Origin: Prevotella sp.
Lineage (GTDB): Bacteria; Bacteroidota; Bacteroidia; Bacteroidales; Bacteroidaceae
Reading direction: 5' to 3'
Assembly: GCA_017449025.1 (NCBI GenBank)
Contig: JAFSKJ010000108.1
Location: 1 to 64,000, forward strand
Length of the DNA stretch: 64,000 nucleotides
Below are positions 53,494 through 62,510 of the stretch, one piece after another; the stretch's first letter is position 1, and each line of letters opens with the position of its first letter. The notes beneath the pieces are model-generated. The model ran no database searches and was not told the origin of the DNA. It worked only from the letters and a program-made list of their open reading frames with translations. Position numbers and translations under genes: made by a program.

Positions 53494-53961
53494 ATGAAAG
53501 ACGACTACATGATGATTGAGGAACGCGACGTGTCGTTTCCACCTGCTCACACCGCAGAGCACTTGCTCAACCAGACAATGATCAGGATGTTTGGTTGCGG
53601 ACGCTCGTTCAATGCGCATGTTGAGCGCAAGAAGAGCAAGATGAGCTTTCGTCTCGACCACAAGCCCACAAGGCAGGAGGAGAAGGACATTGAGCGGCGC
53701 ATGAATGAGCTAATAGACGAAGACTTGCCGGTGACCTTTGAGGTGGTAAGCCGCGACAACCTGCCAGAGGGCGTCACTCTGGAGCGCGTGCCTGACAATG
53801 GCTCAGACACTATAAGAATAGTGCGTATCGGCGACTACGATGTATGTCCGTGTATAGGGAAGCACGTGCGCTCCACCTCACAGATAGGACGTTTTGAGCT
53901 GCTTGGCACCAACTGGGACGAAATGGAACGCTCGTTCCGGGTGAGGTTCAAGATTGTATGA
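53494..53961 (+). CDS. Stand-alone alanyl-tRNA editing domain, AlaX-like
   Basis: A 155-residue protein. HTAEHLLNQTMIRMFG carries the HxxxH metal-binding motif of the AlaRS/ThrRS second additional domain. PCIGKHVRSTSQIGRFELLG supplies the Cys and His of the other half. The AlaX group hydrolyses Ser-tRNA(Ala) or Gly-tRNA(Ala). The size is at the short end (AlaX-S type), and the substrate is not proven. It is the last gene of the rightward operon and converges with a phosphodiesterase-like gene 9 nt later. Confidence 0.85.
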   Translation: MKDDYMMIEERDVSFPPAHTAEHLLNQTMIRMFGCGRSFNAHVERKKSKMSFRLDHKPTRQEEKDIERRMNELIDEDLPVTFEVVSRDNLPEGVTLERVPDNGSDTIRIVRIGDYDVCPCIGKHVRSTSQIGRFELLGTNWDEMERSFRVRFKIV

Positions 53962-53970
53962 GTAATTTTC

Positions 53971-55026
53971 TCAAATCTCGAACTTCATGAACACTGGGTA
54001 GTGGTCGGAATAGTTCAGCTCTTCCTTGTAATATGTTATGCCCTTTATGGACTCGTCATGGAAGATGTAGTCTATGCGTACCTCTTTATTACGATAGGTG
54101 TACATATATCCGCTTCCACACTCCTTGAAGCCGTCGACCAACTTGCCAAGCATGGTGTTGTAAACGTATGAGTAGGGAATGTCGTTGAAGTCGCCGCAGA
54201 CAATCACTTCGCGCTCGTCGGTATTGAGAATCTCCATGGCCACTGTGTTTGCCTGCCCTGAACGTGCAATCATGCCAAGCGTGTAGTTGCCGTAGATGGC
54301 TTCAAGCACGGGACTCCTGCCTGGATCGGCTCCTTTGGCCACTGCCTGCGCAACCTTTCTGAGGGTGCGGTTTATGCCGGTAGTTTCCAAGTGTACGTTA
54401 AACACGCGGAAGTCGCGGCCGTTGACGTCGATGTCGGCCCACATGGCACTGTTGTTGGTCTGGTCAAACTCTATAGTCTTTGAACCAGTGATGGGATAGC
54501 GGCTGAAGACCACCATGTCGTTGCGGCCTGTTGCCATATAGGGGAAGTACTCCTTGAACGACTCAGAGTTCTTCTTGTCGCCGCTCACTTCGTTGTATTC
54601 CTGCATGCACAGTACATCGACTTTCTGGTTCTTCATGTTTGTCAGAATGTCCTGGGCAATGAAGCCTGTGGTCTCGCGATAGAACAAGGCCACGTTATAT
54701 GTGCATACCTTCAGTCCGGACTTGTCCTCCGCTTCCTTGTCGAGCGAGCGTAACTGAAACATCGTTCCTACGTATGGTATGCAGCATAGCAGGGTGATGA
54801 CTGGTATAGGCAGCCAGTGCCAGCGGCGCCTTACGAGCCAGTAGACTACCAGCAACAGATTGGCGGCTATCAGGACCGGCAGCGCATATACAAGCATTGC
54901 CCTTGTAGAGTGGCCTGCGGGGGGTACGTCGCCGCCGAACAGTGCAATGAACGTGAATATTGCCACGGTAATCGTGACAACAAGGAAGAACAGTGAGAAA
55001 TACTTGTAAACGGCAAGCTTACCCAT
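53971..55026 (-). CDS. Endonuclease/exonuclease/phosphatase family membrane protein
   Basis: A 351-residue protein. Two or three N-terminal membrane helices (FLVVTITVAIFTFIAL.., MLVYALPVLIAANLLLVVY.., WLPIPVITLLCCIPYV) precede an EEP hydrolase domain with KVDVLCMQEYNEV (metal Glu), IVCGDFNDIPYSYVY (Asp and Asn) and NYSDHYPVFMKF (final Asp-His pair). The active site would face outward or inward depending on topology. Such proteins may cleave phosphodiester bonds of lipids or nucleic acids; the substrate is unknown. Confidence 0.88.
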   Translation of the reverse strand: MGKLAVYKYFSLFFLVVTITVAIFTFIALFGGDVPPAGHSTRAMLVYALPVLIAANLLLVVYWLVRRRWHWLPIPVITLLCCIPYVGTMFQLRSLDKEAEDKSGLKVCTYNVALFYRETTGFIAQDILTNMKNQKVDVLCMQEYNEVSGDKKNSESFKEYFPYMATGRNDMVVFSRYPITGSKTIEFDQTNNSAMWADIDVNGRDFRVFNVHLETTGINRTLRKVAQAVAKGADPGRSPVLEAIYGNYTLGMIARSGQANTVAMEILNTDEREVIVCGDFNDIPYSYVYNTMLGKLVDGFKECGSGYMYTYRNKEVRIDYIFHDESIKGITYYKEELNYSDHYPVFMKFEI

Positions 55027-55052
55027 GGCGTTGATGAATGTGAGTTAGGATG

Positions 55053-56300
55053 TTATTCTGTGTATTTTGCGCATATTTCAATCAAGTCTTCCACTCGGAA
55101 AGGCTTTGCAAGGAAATCGTCACAGCCAGCGGCCTTTGCGTCGCGGATGTTTTCCTCAAAGGCATAGGCGCTTAGGGCAATGATTGGAGTGTCGTGGCTC
55201 ACCTCTTTTATAATGCGTGTGGCGTCAAGTCCGTTCATCTCCGGCATGCGTATGTCCATGAGTATAAGGTCAGGATGCTCGTCCTCGTTGAACATTACTG
55301 CCTCGATGCCGTTGTGGGCGCGTATGAGTCGGTAGCGCTTCTGAAGCACTATGCGCACAAGCTCGAAGTTGCTCTCCTCGTCCTCGGCCACAAGAATGGT
55401 CTTCAGGTTCTCCTCGCCAGGATTGGCGCTGGCACGTAATGTGCGCACGTTGGTGGTGGTGCGGTTGCTTGTCGACATGCCGCCTATGGTGCCGTGGAAG
55501 GGTATGGTGAACGTAAATGTGGAGCCTTCGCCCACTGTGGACTTCACGCTGATGTCGCCCCCCATCCGCTTGACAATGATGCGGCAGAGAGCCAAGCCCA
55601 GGCCGTAGCCTTTCTGCTGCTCGGCGTCTTGCGAGGCGTAGGTGTCGAAAATGTGGTCGATGAACTCTGGGGCTATGCCGGAACCGGTGTCACTGACGAA
55701 GAACGATATGTTTTGACCGTCGTCTATCACCTCGTAGCCATAGGTGATGGAGCCTTTCGTAGTGTGCTTCAAGGCATTGCTTATAAGATTGGAGAAAACC
55801 TGGGTGATACGGTTCTCGTCGGTTACCATCGTCACCGACATCATTGGCGTGCTTGACTTTAGCTCGATGGCAGGCGGACAGCGGAACTTGAACATCTGCT
55901 TTATGCCTGTGCAGAGGTTGTCGAGGTTGACGGGGGCACTCTTCAACACAATCTCGCCTGACTCAACACGGGAAAGGTCGAGAATCTCGTTAACCAGGCT
56001 CATAAGGCGGTTGTTGTTGCTCTCAATGATTTCGAGGAAGCTCTGGCGCTCCTCGGCAGAGTCTGTCTCGGCAATAATCCGCGAGAAACCCTCGATGGCG
56101 TTCAGTGGGGTGCGGATTTCATGGCTCATGTTTGCAAGGAAGAGAGACTTCATGTAGCTGGCCTTCTCGGCCTTGGCTGCCTTCTCTTCGTATTCCTTTA
56201 GCTTCCTGTTGGCTATCTCTAACTGCTCGTTAGCAGCTATCAGCTTTCGGTTGGCTTCAGCAAACTTCTGCAACAATATGTCTCTTTCGTCTTGGTTCAT
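55053..56300 (-). CDS. Soluble hybrid histidine kinase with receiver domain
   Basis: A 415-residue signalling protein. A short N-terminal coiled coil (AEANRKLIAANEQLEIANRK) replaces a sensor domain. HisKA (NMSHEIRTPLNAIEGFSRII) and HATPase (QVFSNLISNALKHT, VSDTGSGIA, GYGLGLALCRIIVKRMGG) come next. A C-terminal receiver (ILVAEDEESNF, DLILMDIRMPEMNG with the phospho-Asp) completes the protein. No membrane segment is present, so it may sense a cytoplasmic signal or a partner. It follows its own promoter and precedes the EEP-family gene by 26 nt. Confidence 0.93.
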   Translation of the reverse strand: MNQDERDILLQKFAEANRKLIAANEQLEIANRKLKEYEEKAAKAEKASYMKSLFLANMSHEIRTPLNAIEGFSRIIAETDSAEERQSFLEIIESNNNRLMSLVNEILDLSRVESGEIVLKSAPVNLDNLCTGIKQMFKFRCPPAIELKSSTPMMSVTMVTDENRITQVFSNLISNALKHTTKGSITYGYEVIDDGQNISFFVSDTGSGIAPEFIDHIFDTYASQDAEQQKGYGLGLALCRIIVKRMGGDISVKSTVGEGSTFTFTIPFHGTIGGMSTSNRTTTNVRTLRASANPGEENLKTILVAEDEESNFELVRIVLQKRYRLIRAHNGIEAVMFNEDEHPDLILMDIRMPEMNGLDATRIIKEVSHDTPIIALSAYAFEENIRDAKAAGCDDFLAKPFRVEDLIEICAKYTE

Positions 56301-56326
56301 ATTGAGAACATAGCTCTTTTTCCGTG

Positions 56327-56355
56327 CAAATATAATTATTATTTTTTATTTACAA
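56327..56355 (-). promoter_or_regulatory. Promoter of the hybrid histidine kinase
   Basis: On the minus strand TTG (56353-56355), an 18-nt spacer and TATATTTG (56327-56334) match the consensus, 27 nt before the ATG. Confidence 0.75.
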
Positions 56356-56409
56356 GCTTTTAATTACAGAAAATAAAAAGTTTTTATCATTTTTTTGACT
56401 TAAGACAAT

Positions 56410-57594
56410 TCAGCTGCGCTTGGCTTTCTCCCATACTCCGCTGTTCTTGTGGCTGTTCAGGTAGGCAATTCCGCGGAATACGTTGATGTTCATAAACATA
56501 AAGTAATAAGGGATATACAGCAACTTGTTCTTCTTCTTATTCATTGCCATTAACCATCCTCCGAGGGTGGCAAGATAGAAGATTGCCTGTAGAATGAGTA
56601 TTGTGGTGTAGAAGCATCCTGCATGCATCGCCACCAAGGCAATGTTTAGTGGTATGAGTGCGAGCAGTGCGAAAGGTGTGATGCTCCAGCGCAACACGCG
56701 GTGCGACACGAACTGGAAGGCCACTGTAGGGTGGCGTAGCGGGTTCATGAGGTCGCGAAGCCACCAGATGCTCTGCAGGCCTCCGGCGGCTATGCGCCGC
56801 TTGCGCTTGGACTCCTCGTGCATGTCTGCCGATCCGTATTCCATGGCGTATGCTTTGCTCGTATAGGCTATGCGATGGCCATCGCGGAGGAGAAGCATCG
56901 ACATCATGAAGTCGTCGAGAAGGGCATGGCTGGGAGCCTCACGGTAGTCGGCCATGCGGATGGCAAACAGCTCGCCGGCAGCGCCCATGGCGGAATAGAA
57001 GTCGCTGTCCCACTGCTTCAGTGTGCTTTCGTACTTCCAGTACATGCCTTCGCCCTCGGCGGCCACCTCTCCGTCTTTTCTCACGGCAACGCGTTTCTCG
57101 CCAGAAACGCAGCTCACGCCAGGCTTCATGAACTGTCGTGCTATCTCGCGTATCGATTCTGGGTTGAGCATTGTGTTGGCATCGGTGAAGATGACATAGT
57201 CGGCCTTGTTTTCCATCAGGCCGTGCTTGATGGCGGCTGCCTTGCCGCGCCGTTCGGGAGAGAACACAAGCTTGACCTCGCTGTATTCACTGAGCATGTC
57301 GTTGCTGTTGTCGTCGCTGCCGTCGGTAACCCACATCACGCAGAGCTTGTCGGCTGGATAGTCCAGCTGGCGTATGTTTTCCATCTTCTCGCGTATGATG
57401 TCTGCTTCGTTGTAGGCGCATATCATAAGCGTCATTTCCGGCAACTGGTCGTCGGCGGGTAATACCGGCTCTTTGGGCTTGCCATTCACTGCCCGTTTTA
57501 TTCTCAACAGCACATAGAGTAGTATTCCATATCCGAGATAGGTGTAGAACACGATGAACAGGCATATCCAGAATATAATCTTTAATGTTGTCAT
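56410..57594 (-). CDS. Glycosyltransferase family 2, membrane-bound
   Basis: A 394-residue enzyme. An N-terminal membrane helix (IIFWICLFIVFYTYLGYGIL) precedes a GT-A domain with MTLMICAYNEADIIREKMEN, VMWVTDGSDDNSNDML, DANTMLNP (metal-binding region) and KRRIAAGGLQSIW (Q/RxxRW-like). Three C-terminal helices follow. The layout is that of processive or membrane polysaccharide glycosyltransferases. No other polysaccharide genes adjoin, so the product cannot be named. Confidence 0.9.
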   Translation of the reverse strand: MTTLKIIFWICLFIVFYTYLGYGILLYVLLRIKRAVNGKPKEPVLPADDQLPEMTLMICAYNEADIIREKMENIRQLDYPADKLCVMWVTDGSDDNSNDMLSEYSEVKLVFSPERRGKAAAIKHGLMENKADYVIFTDANTMLNPESIREIARQFMKPGVSCVSGEKRVAVRKDGEVAAEGEGMYWKYESTLKQWDSDFYSAMGAAGELFAIRMADYREAPSHALLDDFMMSMLLLRDGHRIAYTSKAYAMEYGSADMHEESKRKRRIAAGGLQSIWWLRDLMNPLRHPTVAFQFVSHRVLRWSITPFALLALIPLNIALVAMHAGCFYTTILILQAIFYLATLGGWLMAMNKKKNKLLYIPYYFMFMNINVFRGIAYLNSHKNSGVWEKAKRS

Positions 57595-57680
57595 GGAACT
57601 TGGCTATTAGTTGCGTTTATGTTTCAGGCTTGTACTTAGTGAGATGCAAAGTAACGAAAAAAAAGTGATAGCGCAAAGAA

Positions 57681-57710
57681 AAAAGGGAACAAATTTGATT
57701 GTTCCCTTTT
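57681..57710. terminator. Bidirectional terminator after the RNase G gene
   Basis: A perfect 12-bp stem, AAAAGGGAACAA with TTGTTCCCTTTT and a 6-nt loop. Its outer end overlaps the TAA of the RNase G gene. On the minus strand a T-rich run follows (57674-57684). Confidence 0.8.
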
Positions 57711-59283
57711 ATTTAGATTCAATTTCTTCCTTCATGTCGATGAACTGGCGTTTGTCGTCGTAGAACTCGTATTGCAGAAAGGCCAGTTTCTGTGAAGGAA
57801 TAATGTGTACACCTAATCCGTACTTCATCTGCCACCTCAACTTCATGGAAATCATTCCCTGGTTAATGTAAGCAGCCACATAGGGGTGGACGTGTAGGTA
57901 GAACTTGCGAATCCCGATTTTGTTGACAAGGCGGTCAATCTTGCTCTCTAACTGGTCTGTGAAAAGTATTGATGATTTTATCTTTCCTGTTCCGAAACAG
58001 GTGGGACAGTCTTCCTCTACATTGACATCCATTGCCGGCCGTACGCGCTGGCGTGTTATTTGCATAAGCCCGAACTTCGACAGCGGCAGGATGTTGTGGC
58101 GTGCACGGTCTTTCTGCATGTTCTTGCACATGCGCTCATACAGCATTTGGCGGTCTTCGGCAAGATTCATGTCGATGAAGTCTACAACGATGATGCCTCC
58201 CATGTCGCGCAGTCGCAGCTGTCGTGCCAGCTCGTCGGCGGCTCCGAGATTGGTTTCCAATGCGTTTGCTTCCTGGCCGTTTTCTTTCTTGATGCGAGTG
58301 CCGCTGTTCACGTCAACAACGTGCATGGCCTCAGTGTGTTCAATAATGAGGTATGCACCGTGCTTGTAGTTGACGGTCTTGCCGAAACCCGACTTCAGTT
58401 GCTTGGTAACTCCGTAATTGTCGAAGATGGGCACTGCTCCGGTGTAAAGCTTCACAATGTCTGTCTTCTCTGGGGCTATCAGTCCTACGTAGTCGCGAAT
58501 CTGGTCGAAAATGGAGTTGTCGTTCACGTAGATGCCGTCGTAGGTGGGGTTGAACAGGTCGCGAAGCATGGCCACGGTGCGGCTTTGCTCCTCAAATGCC
58601 AGCAGTGGGCGCTCTGTGTTCTTCTGCACCATTGTTATGGTGTCTTCCCATCGCTTAAGCAGGATTTTCAGCTCTTGGTCGAGCTCTGCTGCGCGTTTTC
58701 CTTCAGCCACGGTGCGCACAATCACGCCAAAGTTCTTTGGCACCATGCTCTGTACGAGCTGCTTGAGGCGTGTGCGCTCCTCGCTTTTCTTGATTTTAGA
58801 GGATACTGATACTTTATCTCCGAAGGGTATTAGAACCATGTATCTACCGGCAAAGCTAAGCTCGCAAGTAAGGCGCGGGCCTTTGGTGGATATTGGCTCC
58901 TTGACTATTTGTACCAGCACCTCCTGGCCCACTTTCAGCGTATTCTGTACGCTTCCGTCTTTCTTGAGGTCGGGCAGGCGCGAGGCCTTCTGGATGGGAT
59001 AAAGTTTCTTTCTGTCACTTTGTACCTGTTTCAGGTACTTTTCATAAGAGCTGAATTGAGTGCCAAGGTCAAGATAGTGAAGGAATGCAACTTTGTCGTA
59101 TCCTACGTCAACGAAGCAGGCGTTCAGTCCTGGCATAAGTTTCTTGACTTTTGCCATATAGATGTTTCCTACCGAGAACGACACCGAGGTGGGCTCGTTC
59201 TGATACTCCACCAGCTGCTTGTCCTCAAGCAGCGCTATGGAGATGTTTTTCGGCTGGACATCAATGATTACTTCGCTTGTCAT
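57709..59283 (-). CDS. rng: Ribonuclease E/G family protein, RNase G-like
   Basis: A 524-residue endoribonuclease. An S1 domain (VGNIYMAKVKKLMPGLNACF.., VGYDKVAFLHYLDLG), the catalytic DNase I-like part (GGIIVVDFIDMNLAEDRQML with metal-binding Asp residues) and the Zn-link (CPTCFGTGK) are present. The long RNase E scaffold tail is absent, so it is of the RNase G type. It processes rRNA and mRNA. A tiny basic protein gene and HU lie upstream, the usual order in Bacteroidales. Confidence 0.93.
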   Translation of the reverse strand: MTSEVIIDVQPKNISIALLEDKQLVEYQNEPTSVSFSVGNIYMAKVKKLMPGLNACFVDVGYDKVAFLHYLDLGTQFSSYEKYLKQVQSDRKKLYPIQKASRLPDLKKDGSVQNTLKVGQEVLVQIVKEPISTKGPRLTCELSFAGRYMVLIPFGDKVSVSSKIKKSEERTRLKQLVQSMVPKNFGVIVRTVAEGKRAAELDQELKILLKRWEDTITMVQKNTERPLLAFEEQSRTVAMLRDLFNPTYDGIYVNDNSIFDQIRDYVGLIAPEKTDIVKLYTGAVPIFDNYGVTKQLKSGFGKTVNYKHGAYLIIEHTEAMHVVDVNSGTRIKKENGQEANALETNLGAADELARQLRLRDMGGIIVVDFIDMNLAEDRQMLYERMCKNMQKDRARHNILPLSKFGLMQITRQRVRPAMDVNVEEDCPTCFGTGKIKSSILFTDQLESKIDRLVNKIGIRKFYLHVHPYVAAYINQGMISMKLRWQMKYGLGVHIIPSQKLAFLQYEFYDDKRQFIDMKEEIESK

Positions 59284-59367
59284 TTCTTTTTTCCTTGGTT
59301 TCTAATAAAAGAGGTGCATTGCCTTTCGGCAACACACTCCCTTCATTTCTTCATAAATCACAAGTGT

Positions 59368-59457
59368 TTATTTGCTCTTGTGGCGATTCTTGCGCAGTCT
59401 CTTTTTGCGCTTGTGTGTAGCCATCTTGTGGCCCTTTTTCTTTTTTCCGTTCGGCAT
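59368..59457 (-). CDS. 29-residue highly basic protein, possibly ribosome-associated
   Basis: A gene of 90 nt with the ATG at 59457. The product is MPNGKKKKGHKMATHKRKKR followed by LRKNRHKSK. About 60 percent of residues are Lys, Arg or His. It lies between HU (59485) and RNase G (59283) on the same strand. The pattern resembles small ribosomal proteins such as bL34-bL36 and could bind rRNA. The clean frame, ATG and strand agreement support a real gene. The function is inferred from composition alone. Confidence 0.7.
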   Translation of the reverse strand: MPNGKKKKGHKMATHKRKKRLRKNRHKSK

Positions 59458-59484
59458 AGTTGTATGAATTAATTATATTGATGA

Positions 59485-59760
59485 TTATTTCATCTTGGCT
59501 ATGAAACTCTTAGCAGGCTTGAACGCAGGATAGTCGTGAGCGTCAATAACGAGCGTGGTGTTTTTCGAGATGTTGCGCGCTGTCTTCTGTGCACGGTGCT
59601 TGACAATGAAGCTGCCGAAGCCTCGCAGGTAGACGTTTTCCTTTGTCGTGGCAAGGCTGTTCCTGATCTCTTCCATGAAAGCCTCGACAGTGGCTGCAAC
59701 ATCTTTCTTGGCTACTCCTGTTTCATCTGAAATTTTGTTTATTATATCTGCCTTAGTCAT
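59485..59760 (-). CDS. HU family DNA-binding protein
   Basis: A 91-residue nucleoid protein: MTKADIINKISDETGVAKKD, VYLRGFGSFIVKHRAQKTAR and NTTLVIDAHDYPAFKPAKSF. The two helices and the DNA-embracing beta arms are complete. It has a -7 box 55 nt upstream and heads the run towards RNase G. Confidence 0.95.
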   Translation of the reverse strand: MTKADIINKISDETGVAKKDVAATVEAFMEEIRNSLATTKENVYLRGFGSFIVKHRAQKTARNISKNTTLVIDAHDYPAFKPAKSFIAKMK

Positions 59761-59814
59761 TGTGATTTTTGTTTTTTGGGTTGACTTGTATTAACTATTT
59801 GATTTTTCGGACTG

Positions 59815-59822
59815 CAAAGATA
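59815..59822 (-). promoter_or_regulatory. Promoter -7 box of the HU gene
   Basis: TATCTTTG on the minus strand followed by GCAG matches TAnnTTTG; the -33 region has no clear TTG. Confidence 0.65.
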
Positions 59823-59973
59823 CTGTTTTTCAGCGAGATGAGAAAATTTTCTTTGCTTTTTTTTAGAAAAAAGATGTTTTTGTTGACCTATATGCTGAAT
59901 AATAAGCCGTTTTTGCTGTCCGTGATGCCGAAAAAACTGATTTTGGGAATGTTATCGGCCGATGATTCGTTCG

Positions 59974-61329
59974 TCAGCGTGACATAAGGTAACTCTTGAA
60001 GTCGGCAAACTCCTTCGTCATTGCCACGCTCTGTTTCTTGCCGCGCATGAAGGCTGCCAGACGCTCGGGTATTGGCGTGTCGATGCCGAGGATTTCGTCA
60101 ACTTTCTCCTTAAACTTGGCCGGGTGTGCAGTCTCGCAGAAGATGCCGGTCTCGCCGGGACGCAGGCTGTCGGCAAGGGCTTGGTAGCCGCAGGCACCGT
60201 GAGGGTCGAGAATGTAGCCTGTCTCCTCATGGCACTGGCGCATGGTTTCCTTAATCTGCTCGTCGCTGTAGGTGGCACCGCTGATGAGGCTTGTTATGCT
60301 GTGATGGGTCTCTTCGGCTGAGAGCTTGCCGTTCTTGCTGTATAGGTTGATGATGCGGGCGAAGTTAGACGGGTCGCCAACATCCATGGCGTTGGCAAGC
60401 GTCTGCACTGATGGCTTCGGATTGTATTGTCCTGTCTGCAGGTAGTTGTAGAAAATGTCGTTGGCGTTGTTGGCAGCAATGAAGCGGCTCACGGGCATGC
60501 CCATGGCATGGCCGAAGAGTGCTGCGCAAATGTTGCCGAAGTTTCCCGATGGCACGCACATTACCGTTCTCAAACCGTCATTGCTGGTTTCCATCAGACG
60601 GGCAATGGCGTTGAAGTAGTAGAATGCCTGCGGCAGGAAGCGGGCAACATTGATGCTGTTGGCCGACGTGAGTTTCATGTGCTCGTTAAGGTCGGAATCC
60701 ATGAATGCCGACTTCACCAATGCCTGGCAGTCGTCGAACACTCCGTCCACTTCAACGGCCGTTATGTTTTTCCCGAGAGTTGTGAACTGGCATTCCTGTA
60801 TGGGTGACACCTTGCCCTTGGGGTAGAGCACATAGACGTGTATGCCCTCCACTCCGAGGAATCCGTTGGCCACGGCACTTCCTGTGTCGCCGCTGGTGGC
60901 AACAAGCACGTTGATGGTGTTCTTAGGCTTGTTGTTTCCTGCATTAGCCCCGTTGCCCATCCTCAGGAAGTACTGCAGCAACCGGGCCATGAACCGAGCA
61001 CCTACATCTTTGAAGGCAAGCGTAGGGCCGTGGAACAGTTCCAAGGCATATATGTTGTCCTTTACCTTTACAATGGGGCAGTCGAACTGTAGTGTGTCGT
61101 AGACCAGGTCTTTAAGTGCGTCTTGGTCCACATCCTCTCCGAAGAATGCGCAGGCCACGTTGAAGGCAATCTCCTGAAATGTCATCGTCGGCATGTTGTC
61201 GAAGAAAGTCTTGGGCAGTTGGCATATACGCTCTGGCATGTAGAGACCACGGTCTTCGGCCAGACCCTTCACCACCGCCTTCTCAAGGCTGGCATGGGGA
61301 GCTTTTCCGTTGGTGCTGTAATATTGCAT
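59974..61329 (-). CDS. thrC: Threonine synthase
   Basis: A 451-residue PLP enzyme that makes threonine from O-phosphohomoserine. Motifs are YYSTNGKAPHASLEKAVVKG, LFHGPTLAFKDVGARFMARL (PLP Lys in FKD) and VATSGDTGSAVANGF (phosphate-binding loop). It is the longer class of bacterial ThrC. It has its own promoter, and no other threonine genes adjoin. Confidence 0.95.
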   Translation of the reverse strand: MQYYSTNGKAPHASLEKAVVKGLAEDRGLYMPERICQLPKTFFDNMPTMTFQEIAFNVACAFFGEDVDQDALKDLVYDTLQFDCPIVKVKDNIYALELFHGPTLAFKDVGARFMARLLQYFLRMGNGANAGNNKPKNTINVLVATSGDTGSAVANGFLGVEGIHVYVLYPKGKVSPIQECQFTTLGKNITAVEVDGVFDDCQALVKSAFMDSDLNEHMKLTSANSINVARFLPQAFYYFNAIARLMETSNDGLRTVMCVPSGNFGNICAALFGHAMGMPVSRFIAANNANDIFYNYLQTGQYNPKPSVQTLANAMDVGDPSNFARIINLYSKNGKLSAEETHHSITSLISGATYSDEQIKETMRQCHEETGYILDPHGACGYQALADSLRPGETGIFCETAHPAKFKEKVDEILGIDTPIPERLAAFMRGKKQSVAMTKEFADFKSYLMSR

Positions 61330-61356
61330 AATTGGTGTCTTTTAGTTTTCGGCCTG

Positions 61357-61364
61357 CAAAGTTA
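61357..61364 (-). promoter_or_regulatory. Promoter -7 box of thrC
   Basis: TAACTTTG followed by CAGG on the minus strand, 28 nt before the ATG. The -33 element is not clear. Confidence 0.65.
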
Positions 61365-61584
61365 ATAAAAATAGAGGGCTTTACGCGTGCGTGTACGTAC
61401 ATTAACTATTATTTAACACTCATAGGAGGTCATTTTCATGTCTAAAAATCATTAAATCGGCAAATTATTCCATAAAAGTTTGGAAGATTGTCTAAAAATA
61501 TCTATTTTTGCAATCTAAAATATACATTATTGATATGTTATATGAGATTTTGAATTATAAATAATCAGATTAGAATAGTTATAG

Positions 61585-61770
61585 ATGGAGGATTATTCGG
61601 AATATTCAGCACCAGAGTTAGTAAGAATGCTTGGCAGTCGATTTAAGGACTACCGACTTAGAGCTAATATGACTCAAAAAGAGGTGGCAGAGATGGCTGG
61701 GCTATCTGTGCTGACTGTCTATCGGTTTGAGAATATACAAGTTCTCCAACAAGCAAGGTGGAGATTATAA
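61585..61770 (+). pseudogene. XRE/HipB-type HTH gene, 3' end lost
   Basis: The frame gives MEDYSEYSAPELVRMLGSRF and then a normal XRE helix-turn-helix (RANMTQKEVAEMAGLSVLTV) up to YRFEN. The sequence then changes to an unrelated stretch (IQVLQQARWRL) and stops at 61 residues. Intact relatives continue for 30 to 40 residues. The break near 61735 joins it to a fragment of another gene in a different frame. The N-terminus is intact, so a small DNA-binding peptide may still be made. Confidence 0.65.
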
Positions 61771-62404
61771 CGTTTTCTCTTTCCATTGGCAATGTTTCGT
61801 GTGGGCCGCTATCATTGGATTCCTCAGAAACGAGAAAAGACCATTGACACCACCCATTGCGGATAAGCCTTTTAGTTTGAACACTATGTTCAACAATGGC
61901 GGAGAAAAAGATGCCCAGGCATTAATCTGTCTTGCAATAGCAAAAGCTGGCTCTTTGGATATAATGAAGAATCCGACGGATGCAATCAACCTTATCAATG
62001 AGTATGCCAATGGTGGTTTCTATCATATTATGAAGTTGATGGAGAATGGTGAGAACTCTTTTAATGACTTGGAAAAGGTGAAGCAGGAAATCTTTTCACG
62101 TAACTATGATATTTTGGGAACGGAGATGCCAAAGGTCGAGGCTGAATCATACGTGGTTCCTGAAGAGGATTATAATCGAAAGGAAAAAATAAAAGAAGAT
62201 GTTGTAGAAGAACCAGTTCCAGAAATTTTGACATCAAGTCCAAGAAAATCACGCCGTTGGACTTTCAAAGAAGAAAAGGATCTAGTTGGCTATTATCAAG
62301 CAGGTATGACAATAGATCAACTTGCAAAACTATTTGGAAAAGACGAAGATGCTGTAAAAGAAACAGGAACTTCCGAAAGCCACATCGTGGGAACAGCTTC
62401 GTGA
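61735..62404 (+). pseudogene. Fragment of an unknown gene with C-terminal Myb-like region
   Basis: The frame reads YKFSNKQGGDYNVFSFHWQC.., AAIIGFLRNEKRPL, then a helical domain (GGEKDAQALICLAIAKAGSL, INEYANGGFYHIMKLM), a charged linker and RRWTFKEEKDLVGYYQAGMT, a Myb/SANT-like DNA-binding segment. The left end joins the cut XRE gene. The right end joins a relaxase fragment in another frame after EDAVK. The ATG at 61727 overlaps the XRE gene, so a protein of 225 residues could be made, but both ends look broken. I do not recognise the family. The sequence is AT-rich. Confidence 0.55.
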
Positions 62405-62510
62405 GGATCTTCACAAGCAAGGGATTATGACTGAGTTCAAGTACAGCAGGACTGGCGGCAGAGTTGAGGGAGTGAAGTTCTTCGCAAGCGAAGCGAACAA
62501 TGCCTCATAG
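62367..62510 (+). pseudogene. Relaxase middle fragment, inverted relative to its N-terminal part
   Basis: On the plus strand ELPKATSWEQLREDLHKQGI followed by MTEFKYSRTGGRVEGVKF is a segment that normally follows the nuclease domain in Bacteroides-type relaxases. The nuclease domain itself is on the minus strand from 62503 upward. The junction lies at TTCGCAAGCGAA (62481-62492), a short palindrome. The fragment has no start of its own. Confidence 0.7.

Noticed and set aside
52732..53661. Open frame of 309 codons on the minus strand
   Set aside because: It spans the DUF4494, YggS-like and AlaX-like genes in antisense and has no family features.
62481..62492. TTCGCAAGCGAA as a site of programmed phase variation
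   Set aside because: The arms are only 5 bp, no invertase gene is nearby, and the flanking genes are broken, so a one-off rearrangement is more likely.
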